Source of the DNA: Diplodia intermedia
Lineage: Eukaryota; Ascomycota; Dothideomycetes; Botryosphaeriales; Botryosphaeriaceae
Direction of reading: 5' to 3'
DNA length: 64,000 nt
Assembly (NCBI GenBank): GCA_021495925.1
Contig: JAKEKT010000124.1
Span: forward strand, 26,366-90,365
Of this stretch, positions 43,243 through 54,700 are shown in pieces (the stretch's first letter is position 1; each line of letters opens with the position of its first letter). The notes under the pieces are model-generated. The model worked only from the letters and a program-made list of their open reading frames with translations, had not been told where the DNA came from and searched no databases. The position numbers and the translations under genes are program-made.

Positions 43243-44283
43243 ATGCACTTCTCCCGCACCATCACCGTCGTCGGCGTCCACGCAGCCGGCGAAGTCGGCG
43301 ACGTCATCGTCGGCGGCGTGCTCGACGTGCCCGGCAAGACCATGTACGAGAAGATGATGCACTTCTGGACGAAAGCAGACAGCCTGCGGCGGCTGCTCCT
43401 CAACGAGCCGCGCGGGCGCGCGTCCATGTGCACCAACCTCGTGCTGCCGCCGTGCGACCCGGCCGCGGACGCGGGCTTCCTCATCATGGAGAGCGACGAG
43501 TGGGCGCCCATGTCCGGCTCCAACACCATCTGCACGGCGACCGTGCTGCTGGAGACGGGCATGGTGGCCATGGTCGAGCCCGAGACGCGCCTCGCGCTGG
43601 ACACGGCCGCCGGGCTGGTGGCGGTGACGGCGCGGTGCGAGGCGGGCAAGTGCAGGAGCGTGGCGTTCGACAACGTGCCGTCGTTCGTCTTCGCGCTGGA
43701 CTACGAGGTCGACGTGCCCGGCATCGGCGTCGTCAGGGTCGACTTGGCCTGGGGAGGCATGGTGTTCGCCGTCGTCGACGCGGCGTCGGTCGATCTGCGC
43801 GTGGTGGATGCCAGGGGGAAGGAGCTCGTTGCGGTGGGGGAGCGGATCAAGAAGGCGGTGCGGAATGCCATCGAGCCGGTCCACCCGGAAAACCCGGGCA
43901 TACGCGGCGTCAGCAATGTCGAGTTCACGGCGCCGTTGGAGCAGAATGCCAAGGGGGATGGGAAACAGGCTGTTAATACGGCTGTGGTTTCGCCTGGACG
44001 GCTGGATCGGAGCCCGTGCGGCACGGGGACTTGTGCGCGTATGGCTATACTACACGCTCGGGGCCTGCTTGAGGTCGGCGAGCCGTTCCGGCACTTGAGC
44101 ATTACCGGATCGGAATTTACGGGGCATATCAGAGGGACGACGAAGGTGGGCGATTACGATGCTATACTGCCGACTGTTGAGGGAAGTGCGTGGATCACCA
44201 GCTTCAAGCAAGTTGTGCTCGACCCTTCTGATCCGTTCCCAGAAGGCTTCAGGGTTGGCGATGCGTGGCATGTAACCAGCTGA
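43243..44283 (+). CDS. Proline racemase superfamily enzyme (hydroxyproline epimerase/dehydratase type)
   Basis: A single exon, 346 residues, covering the whole family fold of two pseudo-symmetric alpha/beta domains. Conserved blocks are 'VDVHAAGEVG'-like start ('VGVHAAGEVGDVIVGGVLDVPG'), 'LLLNEPRGRASMCTNLVLPP', 'MSGSNTICTATVLLETGM' and 'DRSPCGTGTCARMAILHARG'. In the usual two-cysteine mechanism the first base is Cys in an MCGH-type motif; here it is Ser91 (MSGSN), while the second, Cys259, is kept. Ser/Cys members of the superfamily are known and have been linked to 4-hydroxyproline epimerase or trans-3-hydroxy-L-proline dehydratase activity, so classical proline racemase activity is less likely. 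It is presumably cytosolic and serves use of (hydroxy)proline, for instance from host collagen-like or plant wall proteins. Exact reaction unknown. Confidence 0.86.
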   Translation: MHFSRTITVVGVHAAGEVGDVIVGGVLDVPGKTMYEKMMHFWTKADSLRRLLLNEPRGRASMCTNLVLPPCDPAADAGFLIMESDEWAPMSGSNTICTATVLLETGMVAMVEPETRLALDTAAGLVAVTARCEAGKCRSVAFDNVPSFVFALDYEVDVPGIGVVRVDLAWGGMVFAVVDAASVDLRVVDARGKELVAVGERIKKAVRNAIEPVHPENPGIRGVSNVEFTAPLEQNAKGDGKQAVNTAVVSPGRLDRSPCGTGTCARMAILHARGLLEVGEPFRHLSITGSEFTGHIRGTTKVGDYDAILPTVEGSAWITSFKQVVLDPSDPFPEGFRVGDAWHVTS

Positions 44284-45042
44284 TCAGGAAACCGGTGCAA
44301 AGGATATGAAAATGGGTTGGTACGGATGGTCGAGGGCACCACCTCATTCCCATTACGAAATATGAATACAAAGGCCTGTTGAGCCTCCATGCATTGAAAT
44401 TTCAAAGTTTTGGAACCTATTGATCAAAGCAGCGAAAGAGGGTGGTGGAACGTCACTGCCCATCCAATTGCCAACCTCATCATTTAAATAGACAACTTTT
44501 CCAGACATGACTCTCGAAGTCACACTGGAATGTAGTACTTGCCATGAGTGTAAGAAATTGATGACAAGAAGTCATGCTGTCCGTCGAAGCGTTGACTTTT
44601 GTCTCTGAAGCCCGATCCCATTCTCAACGACAACCCAACCAGGCGAAGAGAAGCCTGCGACCACTCTGTATACTTCTTACATCATGTAGGCCAGTTCTTT
44701 CGCTTGTGTTGTTAAACCATAATTCCTCGCCAAAAGGTTAAGGAAAATCTTGATATGGTAAGCGTGTCAACATGGCTGGGGAGCGCCAGAAGGGAGGTTG
44801 GCCTCCTATCATACTGCGAAACTATTCTCGCATGCATGAGATCCTCAGGATCCTGTCCTTTGTGGCTGTGTTGTTTCGTATTGCGCCAAACGGGGCAAAC
44901 GCCTGTTGAGTGCAATTACCCCACTCCGTCAGCCGAGTAACTGCGCCACCGTACAAGGCTGAGCATGGCTGCGCCCGCAGGTTAAAGGCCAGGCCCTCTC
45001 CAAATCGGCACCATCCTCAGTTTTCTTCGATCACTGCACACC
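44284..45042. other. Intergenic, promoter of the NLR-like gene
   Basis: About 0.76 kb without a supported gene. The CA/CT-rich stretch at 44995-45040 is the likely leader of the following gene. Confidence 0.5.
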
Positions 45043-48000
45043 ATGCCATCGCCCCCCGGGGTATCGACCCCAACAGAGGAGAACCTCTGGAATCAGGCAA
45101 AAGATACGCTGGATCGGAGCGAAAAGGATGCTCTCGCTAAATTTCCCTCTTCAGAGAGGGGAGAGCAACTCGGGGAGATCCTCCGCCTGGTTGAAAGCAA
45201 GAAGAACGACTACGAGTCCCGCGCCACTAAATTCCAGAATGACAAGCTTCGCGACATATACGGCAACATTGCGCTTTGGGTGAAGCGATTTGAGTCCGTC
45301 GGAAACGTGGTCGCGTCCTACGATCCCGTGCATGCAGCCCTTCCGTGGGCAGGCGTCAGGCTGATCCTCCAGGTACGCCTTTCCCTCCCAACTGCTAGCG
45401 AGGAAAATATTTAATTATATGCGAAGATTGTCACTGCCAAGCACGAGTACTCTGCTGCGATGTTGGAGAGGGTCGAACAAATATCCCGAGTGATCACCTA
45501 TTACAGAAAAGTGGAAGAGATCCATCTCGGGACCTCCAACGTTACCGCACGCGCTCTGGCCACTCCACTAGACACTGGAGATCTCAGAAAAGCTTTGATC
45601 AGGCTCTACGCTGGAGTTCTTCGATGGCTTGGCAGTGCAACCCGTTTCTACGGTCGACGTTCGTGGGGTATTATCCTCCAAACGGCATACAATTACTTCG
45701 CAAAATGACTAACTGCCACAGAGCGATTCACACAGAGCGTCAAAAAATCGCTATCGGATGACAACTTCAGCAAAATTCAATCCTACGAGAGCGAAATACA
45801 AAAGCTTCTCGGAAGTCAGACATACGAATGTAATTGTACTTGAAATTTGTTGTCGTAGCTAATACTGACGTTGGCAGCACTGTGCGAAATATTCGATGAG
45901 CAAAAACGTAGGACTTTGCAGAAGTCGCGGCTTTGGATTTATAGGATTGCTCTAACACTCGAGCAGGGCAACATGCGGAGATAATGCATTCACTGGATCA
46001 TCTCAAAGCAGGTTCGGCTCAACAGAAAGCATCGTTCCCGCAGCCATGACGCTGATATCAGTAGATAAGGAGAAACGTGACCTTGTCCAGGACGATCGGC
46101 ACAACCGCAAAGAACGCAAAAAGATCCTCCAAGCACTTTCCAGCGTTCAATTTCGAGAGAATCACGAGACAACTCGTGCTGGCCGCCTAGAAAACTCAGG
46201 CGCATGGCTTCTTCGAAGACGAGAATTTGAGGACTGGAACAACTCGCTCGATTCGTCGGTTTTGTGGTTGCACGGCAGCCCTGGATCAGGCAAGAGCTCC
46301 CTTGTGTAAGTTGACATCATACTCGTGACCAAAGGATCACTGTGGCTTATAAAGCTTAGGTCCATCGTCATCGATTCAATTCTGGAAAAACAACCTCACG
46401 CGTATTTTTACTGCTCCGCGGAAGCGACCCAGAGACTGAGGTCCCAACCAAAGGAGATCATGCGTTGCATTCTGAAACAGCTTTATGTTTTTTCAGAAGA
46501 AAGTTCTACCCAAGCCATCACCAAAACGTTCAAGGGATGGGAGAAAGAAGACGGCGACTACGCCAGAATTGAGCACATGTCGGTTCAGCAAAGTACCGAC
46601 TATATACTGGAGATCCTCAGTCATCAACAAGCTCCAGTGAAGATTGTCATAGATGCTCTGGATGAATGCGATTCGAAGCTACGCGCTAGACTCATGGGCT
46701 CCATTGAGAATATCATCAGCCAGGCGAAGTGCCCGGTGAAAATATTCTTGTCGAGTCGAGATGATGCGGACATCGTACGATGTCTCGGCGACAAAAGCAA
46801 TATCTTCATCCAAGCTTCAGACAATCGAGAGGACATAGCGCAGTTCGTCGAGAATGAAGTCAACGACTTGGTCCTCCTTCCCGCAGGGCTCAACAGCACC
46901 CAGTCAGCCGAGCTGAAGACTCACATCAAGGCTCGTTTACGGCAAAAAGCGGGAGGAATGTAAGCATCCATCTGCCCACGATATAAATTAGATTACTAAT
47001 AGACTCGATCAGGTTTCGATGGGTCAGCCTACAACTTCAGACAATCGCCAGACTAGTCACAGTTCCAGACATTTACGCGCAGCTCGACAACCTCCCCGAA
47101 GGTCTGGAGAAGTCTTACGACGCGGTATATCGACAAATCGAAAGTTCGGCCGAACACGGCAAATTTCTGGCAAAGAGGACTCTGCAATGGCTCCTGTGTG
47201 CGCAGATACAATTGACGCGCCAAGCATTCCTTCTCGCAGTATCGGATGGACACGACGATCCCACCTTGACAGCCGCAACCATTGTCGACGTTTGCTGCAA
47301 CCTCGTTTTCTTGGATGAGTCGGTCAATGCTTTCCGCTTTGTCCATCTTTCAGTACAGGAGTATCTTCAGAGATGTCAAGGGTACTCTTTGGAGACGGCC
47401 CACGGTACTGCTGCGAAAACATGTCTAAGCACATTTATCCCACTCGCATCAACCGGGCATGAGAAGAGAGTCTCGCAATCGCTGGGCGAAATCGATATCG
47501 AAAGCGATGAGTCGATTGAATGGCGGCTGTACACCACGATCTATCTTCCAACTCACCTTCGACACGTCGGCACAAGCTCAGATGCCTCACTTCAGGCATA
47601 CATCGCCGCGTTTGTTTCATCGACCAAGGATAGCCCTGCACCGTTCGAAGACTGGATTCGTATGTTTCGCAAAGTGCAAAGCTACCCCGAGTGGTTCCAT
47701 GAAGACATGTTTGAGGCTTATTGTGATCTCACAAGGGACATTGGGGAAGGTCACACCGAGAAATTCAGTCATCCACTTGAGCTAGCTGTTTTCTTTGGAA
47801 TGATTCCTCATGCTCGAAGCTGCTTCGAGTCACAAAAGATGGGATTTGCGGACGCAACCAAACAAGCATGCATAGTACGGGCTTGTCAACGTGGGCCCGT
47901 TGAGATGATCCGAATGCTTCTGCAAAAAGACTTCAGACCAACCAAGAGTACAAAACAAGTTCTTCGAGCGGCTCTATCCAGAGGAGAGGATGCGCTGGAA

Positions 48001-49734
48001 ATTGTGGGGTTATTGCTTCCGACGTGCGACAAGGAAGCCGTTGACGACGATATTTTCGTGATGGCGATTTCCCACGAAGAACAGTCATTTACGCTCACCA
48101 AGCTGCTGGTTAATTGGATTGGTAGGATTCAAGTCGGTCAATCTGTTTTGAAGGCAGCAGTGAAAAATCATGGCCACGGCCTTTTACTCACAAAATTTCT
48201 GCTCAAGAAATGCGACGGGATTCACATTTCACAAGAAATTTTTGAAGCAGCAGCAGAAAACAGAGGCCATGATCAAACGCTTCTCGATTTTCTTATCAAT
48301 CGTCAACCGGAGCTCGAGGTCACAGCCCTCTTCTTGGAGAATCTCATGGAGGCCGGGTGGTCACTCAGCCAGGTATCAACCCTACTGGCCACATCCGGCA
48401 CTCGTTGTAGATTTACAAGATTCCCGCGCCCTGGAGTCGACACCAGTGGCTCTTTGGTACTACGCAGGTTCTTCGTGTCAGAACAAATCAATATTGTTTT
48501 GGCTTCTGAGGAGCACCAGATGCGACACATGACACATGCAACACAGCCAGGCCAAGCAGCAACCAAGAAACTCCAAGTCATCATAGAGGATCCTATAATA
48601 TTCTGTGCAGGGTTTGCCCGGCACGAGTTGGACACCGAAGTGCCACAGTCACGGTTCCTCCTCCCCACTTTTCTCTCTGGAAACGGGAAGGCCATGGCCA
48701 CGGATGGCCTCATTTCAACATTCATGGACACCGTATACTTTGACCTTCGGAGCCAAGAAACAATACTTGAAGCCATGAGCAAAGATCTCGAAAAGTCCTT
48801 GCCTCTGTTCCTGATGAAACTGTACGAAGTCGCTTTGGTCAAGTGGCCCTACAACAGCTTACGAACGTTCGTTTTCCCTCACGTACAAGAACGAATCACA
48901 GACACCATGCTCGTTTCAGCAATGTACAACGATCTGCACAGCCAGCTCCTTGTCCAATTTCTCACACGCATGTGGTTCAAACTTGGCCACACGAAAGTGT
49001 CCGACATGGCCACCTTGGACATCATGGACTGGGAGAAACGCGTCTCCACTCTTCGGCACCCGAAAGTACACGATTGGCTTTGCAACATCAAGTTCCTATT
49101 TGGGGAGAAAGCTTTCTTACCAGAGAGTCCAATTTTCCGAGATGTACTGCGCATGGCTGTTTCTCAAGACTGTGCTCGTCTCATCCAAGTGTTGTGGGAG
49201 AATCAAGTGCCGGTTCCTCAGGGAACGGACCTCGAAGAACTGGTTAGGCGGGCAATTTCCGAAGGGAGGTCTAAGGTGTTGCGCCTCTTCCTTATGATGC
49301 GCTTGATTTCAAACCAAGACCAAGCTTTTGAGACAGCGCTGAAGTTGGCTATCAAAGGAGGTGGTAAAGAACAGCTCCTGGAGCAGGGCATCATCGAAGA
49401 AGAAAGCACCGAAGGAAACAGCGCTGAAGAAGACAGTGCTGAAGAGGGGAACATTGAAGAGGGTCACAATGAAGGAGATGTTGCCGAGGAAGATGTTCTG
49501 GAAGAAGAAAATGTTGAAGAAGATGAATCTCTCTTACAGAGCAAAAAGGACGAGATGGGTGTGGCAGACAGGACGGGCCATGTGGATGAAGTTGGAGCGA
49601 AGAGAATGATGGACCCCGTAGGTGACATGGCTGCAGGGCATGAATCCGACGTCGCAAAGGTGCTTGTGGGAAAGCCTCTTATAGTACTTTTTGTTCTTAT
49701 TTTGGCGTTGATCACAGCCAGGATCACTCTTTGA
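45043..49734 (+). CDS. NACHT NLR-like protein with acidic repeat and C-terminal hydrophobic tail
   Basis: Eight exons (45043-45372, 45427-45652, 45722-45829, 45878-45907, 45967-46011, 46062-46305, 46360-46959, 47013-49734), introns 48-69 bases, phases all consistent, encode 1434 residues. Residues 1 to about 245 form the helical N-terminal domain seen before NACHT in fungal STAND proteins ('NLWNQAKDTLDRSEKDALAKF', 'LPWAGVRLILQ'). The NTPase has Walker A GSPGSGKSS (318-326), Walker B IVIDALDE (423-430) and sensor-like 'KIFLSSRDDADI' (454-465), then the winged-helix part with 'TRQAFLLAVSDG' and 'FRFVHLSVQEYLQ'. The C-terminal half has loose helical repeats rather than WD40 or canonical ankyrin, then a Glu-rich stretch and a 20-residue hydrophobic end. 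Fungal NLRs act in heterokaryon incompatibility or non-self response. Exons 4 and 5 (30 and 45 bases) are the least certain. Confidence 0.82.
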
Positions 49735-51774
49735 TATGCTGACTCACGTTTCGGTTTTTTTTCTCTTTTTTTTTTCTTTTTAGCTGGCAATTCCTTTGCC
49801 CTTGTGTCGTTTCATTTCTCGTTGCGTATTGTCTTTCTCCTGTTTCTCCTTCGAAAAATTGCTCAGCCTTTATTTTTTGATCTTCAAGTTCCCTACAATC
49901 ATATGTAGCAGAGAAATTAGGACAGACTGCATCATTAGCCAAGTTGCTAAAGCTCTGGGATGCGTTACAGAGGTTGCTGAATTACAAAGGTCCAACAACC
50001 GCAGGTGACCATGCGCAAGCTCCAGTGATCCGGGCTGGTTAATACCATCGGATATACTTGTCCTCCATATCCGCTCTCCATCTCCGAAGTGGATCGGTTA
50101 GCTCCCGGGCAGAAATATACATCGCGCTACCGTGTGCAGGGACTCGGGAGCGCCGAGTGTACCGTATCCGGAGCCGTGCTTCCAGGGTCCCGCCCGGAAC
50201 GAGTCTCAAAAGCGTAAGACCTCTCGGTCAGAAGACGCTACGCGCGATATCAAGTCATATGCGGTGAAGTTCAGGCGAAGTCACCTGCATTGTTAGTTCG
50301 TTCGTGTGTCAGTTCAATCATCTCGTCAGCTTTCCTAGATGGTTGCGTCTGATGTCGCTCAGTCAGAATTTCCGACTAGGACATACCTTTGGAGTATTAG
50401 AAGGCTCTGAAGCTTCCGCTTTTGTGGGAAAATGATTGTTGATGGAAGTAACCGTGTATAAGGCGGTTCGCTGCTGACGCGGCCTTAGCGATAGATCGAT
50501 TTGCCGTCTGCCAAGCTTGCCAATCTGCCGGACGGCGCCGGGAACGCATGGTCCTACCAAAGCGTAAGCACGAGCGGAGGCGCAAGTAGAAGAGGGCTGA
50601 ATACTAACCGCCCTTGTCTTAGTATACGCTGGTAAAGCGAGTTCTTTCCAAGGCCGGCTGCCACAATCTAGAGCGGGCTGGCTTTTGACCAGTGGGAAGG
50701 TGGGGATCTAAGACCCTCTTGCCCGGCGTGGGATTGAGAAGCCTGCTAGCTTGTAGGTCGCTCGAGAGGAGAGGAGAGGAGAGGACAATGCGAGCGTGTT
50801 CAAAGCTGAAGACGTTGCGCCTCAGAAGTGATTGTGGTCGGTGAGTCGACAAACGGTAGTGACTTTTCCTTAGCGAGAGGGGCAGCTTATCGATCAGAAG
50901 AATAAGCATAGCAAGAAGCTTTTCTTTCGGTTCCTGAACTAAGCAGTCTCGCCTCAACACTACCCGGCGACTGCCGCTGGCTCGTTTCACCCCGCGGCTC
51001 GTGCTCTTTGATCGAGCACAGCTTTCGCGGATAAGAAGTCACGCCAGCATCTCCATGGGGAAGCCTAGATGCCCAGCTGGGGATCGCGGGCTCTCGAACG
51101 CTTAGCATGGGTCCATGCGCGCTCTCCTTATTTCCTCTTTGGCTTTCGCAATTTCCGCATCAACCCCGGCGCTACTTGCGAAGCCACCACTGCACACAAC
51201 CTCGAATGGTGCCGACTGATCAGCGGCGCCGGACAATGCTACACCAGTTGGCTGAACATTCAATCATCGTGGAAATCCCGACTTCGCCATGGCAGCGCAG
51301 GATGCAGCCTCCCGCAGCAGCAGCCTCGTTCGCCAGGCTGTCGGCGGGATGGGTACCTACGTTAGCCTGCTCCTTTGGGATTTTAGCCCGCCACAACACC
51401 GCCACTCAGCCGCAATCCAGCCCCAAAACACTGCCGAGCTACCCCTGTGGAATGTGCCGGCCTTTTGGCCGTTCACGATACTGCGCAACACCTACTTCCA
51501 GCCCCTCTAGACTTGCGCCCACATGGCCTGTTTTGCTTGGCAACGAGCGAGGCTGAAGGCCCAGAGCAACTTCCACGCCTCCAGATGCAGGCATGCGGAG
51601 TAGCTCCGGCGACGCCGCTGTGCGTGCTAGTCAGGCTGCAAGATTTTTTTGTATAAGTGTAGTCGTAAATCCTCTGGCTGAGAACGATCCAGGTCACTTT
51701 CCGGGTAGTCCTCTGCAGTCATTCTCTTTGCGTTGTGGTGCCTCTCGGCCCGCTTCAGCCTCCCGCCCTTCACC
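49735..51774. other. Intergenic, 2 kb, no supported gene
   Basis: Between the NLR-like gene and the large secreted protein. Frames of 60-150 codons lack domains. An (AGGAG)n run sits at 50764-50785. 'TATAAG' at 51652-51657, about 118 bases before the next start, may be its TATA element. Confidence 0.5.
50764..50785. repeat. (AGGAG)n microsatellite
   Basis: Four to five copies of AGGAG in non-coding DNA. Confidence 0.7.
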
Positions 51775-54700
51775 ATGCTGTGTGCCAACATGGCGTCCCT
51801 TCTCTCCAACCCCACCCTCATTCTTGGCCTCTTGGCCGCACAATCGCTTGCAATTCCTGCCCCTCTCCCTTCCGCCACCGCCGCGCCCGCTAAGCGCGAT
51901 GAGCTGTCGTGTTGGGACAAGGTCAGTGATGGCCACGTTTTCCAGGCCACCAACGCCCAATGGGACATCGTCTGCGGCACCGATTACGCGTGAGTGCACT
52001 TCCTACTTGCAACGTCAATACATGCTGACAGCTGTGCAGAGGCGGTGACATGGGCACCTCTTGGGTCGGCTCTTTCGAAGAGTGTATCCGGGACTGTGAC
52101 ACCACCAGTGGCTGCCTTGACGTCTCCTTCGTTTGGCCCAACGCTTGCTACAAGAAAAACGTCCTGGGCTCTGCCTCTTCTGTCGACTCTGTCTGGACCG
52201 CAAAGAAGAAGTCCACTGGCTCCAGCACTAACACTCCTGTCTCCGCCGCTCTTTCTTGCGAAGGTGGTGCCAGCAATGGCATCAAATACACTTCCGCCAA
52301 GGGGACCTTCCTCGTCGAGTGCGGACTTGATTATGCGTAAGCCGTCACATCCATCGCAACATGTAACCGACTAACGATGACTTTCAGTGGTGGCGACATG
52401 GGCTCTTCAAGCACCGCTTCGTTCGAAGCCTGTATCGAAGATTGCGCCTCGACCGACGGCTGTATCGACGTGAGCTACGTCTACGGAGCATGCTACAAGA
52501 AGAACGTTCTCAACACTGGTGTCGCCGTCGACTACGTCTGGTCCGCCAAGCTGGTTGAGTCCGACACGGATTCCTCGTCCTCCACTGCCACCATCACTTC
52601 CGCAGCGACTACCGCCACCGCAACTGCCACCGCGACCGCCATCACCTGCCCCGGCAGCAACGGCACCACCACCGGCATGTCGACCGGCGGCACCTACGAG
52701 ATCCTCTGCGCCATCGACTACGCCGGCGGCGACTTCAAGGAGGTCGACACGCCTACTTTCGAGGAGTGTCTCGAGGCCTGCGACAAGAACGACGGCTGCG
52801 TTGCCCTCTCCTACGTCGCACCGTCCTGCTACCTGAAGAACGAGCTTACGACCCCTGCCGCGGTCTCGTACGTGTGGGGCGCCGTCGTCAAGAAGGCGGC
52901 CAAGGACCTCTACGCCTTCCCCACCGTCGCCGACCAGCCCCTGGAAGCCGGCGCCACCGAGTCCATGATGGGCGAGCCGATGACACTCGAGAGCCCGCCT
53001 CTCGCCACCCTCGGCCCCGTCGCGCCTCCGGGCATCAACATGGGCGGCCTCAAGGTGCTCACGCCCGACCCGACCACCGAGCTGTGGTACAACGGCGACG
53101 ACGACGCCATGAACGACGACGACTCGGGCGCCGTCACGGTCCGCCTGACGATCGAGTACAAGTACCCGTCCATCGTGCTCGACCACTCCATCTACATCAC
53201 CGGCATCTCGTGCGGCGGCGGCGTCCTCACCGGCACCTTCACCGAGCAGACGCCGTTCCTGCACGCGGCCGAGGAGTGGCCCAGCCAGGCCCCGATCCTG
53301 CTCATCAGCAGCGAGTCGAGCTGCGGCAACGGCGCGCAAAACGCCTTCTGGCTCGCCAGCTCCGTCGCCTTCGACACGGGCGCCATGACCTTCAGCGCGC
53401 CCGGCGAGTCGGTCGAGCTGGCCGACATCTACACCAACATGGACATCGACTTCGGCAAGATCGACTACGACACCGACGCCGACAACGGCACCGCGTCCGA
53501 CGACGGCACCGCGTCTTGCGGCAGCCCCAGCTCGCCCTTCCTGGACGATCTCCCCGCCGTCGACTGCGGTGCGGACTTCGACAAGGCGCTTGACGATGCG
53601 CTCGGCTACTACGCGGCCAACGGCGCTGGCCAGCAGGTCGTGCTCGCTGCGGCGGGCGTGCCTGCCGACGACAGCGAGAACTCGCTGGCCAAGCGTGGGT
53701 GGTTCAGCTCCATCATCAAGGCCGTGGCCAAGGTCGTTGTTGCCGTGGTCAAGGTCGTCGCTGTCGTGGTCCAGGCGGTTGCCCAGGTCGTGGTTGCCGT
53801 CGTCCAGAAGGCCGTCGAGGTCGTCAAGGTTGTCGTGCAGGCGGTCGTGGCCGTCAGCATCGCGGTTGCCACCCAGGTCGCCAAGCTCGCCGTCTTCATC
53901 GCCACCGGAAACTACAGCAACAGCCTCACGCTGCCCGTCAACCTCGGCCCGCCCGCCTCGGTCCTCGAGGAGTCTCCTTGGGGCACCACCGGCTTCAAGT
54001 TCTACACCTACACGCCCGAGGAGGGTGGTGAGAAGTGGGAGGCTTCTGCCGCCGCGCTCGAGAAGATCCAGACCGAGCTGATTGGCGAGGCTGATCCCGA
54101 GCCCGGTATTGAGCTCTGGTGCGTCGACTGCGGTGTCAGGGGCAAGATCGTTGCCACTGGTTCCATCAGCGCTACGCCCCTCTCTGGTTTGAAGAAGGGT
54201 AGCATTGGCATCTCTGGTAACATGTACGCCGGTGTCTTCCTCGGAGTCAACGCCTTCACCCAGTGGGAGAAGACCGTCCGCAAGGACCTGTTCGTCAAGG
54301 GCCTGCCCGGTTGGTCCATTCCCGGCATTGTCAGCTTGGGTCCCCGTTTGATTCTCGCTGCCCAGGCCACCATCTCTGTTGAGGCCGAGGGTCAGCTTCT
54401 CACCGGTGCCAGCTTGAACTGGCCCAACTTCCAGGCCACCCTGGATTTCGTCGACAAGTCTCAATCCTCGCAGTCTGGCTGGACTCCCGAGCTCACCAAG
54501 AAGTTCGAGGCCCACGGTGAGGTTACTGCCACCGCCGCGCTTGGTCTTCCCGTCATTGTCAACTTCGGCATCAACATTCTCAACGGTGTGTTCGAGAAGG
54601 GCATCAACCTGACTGACATCCCCGCCATCACCGCCGAGGCTTCTTTCGAGGTCGATTTTGGAACCGACAGGAACCAGATTGGCAGCGACGAGTGCGAAGG

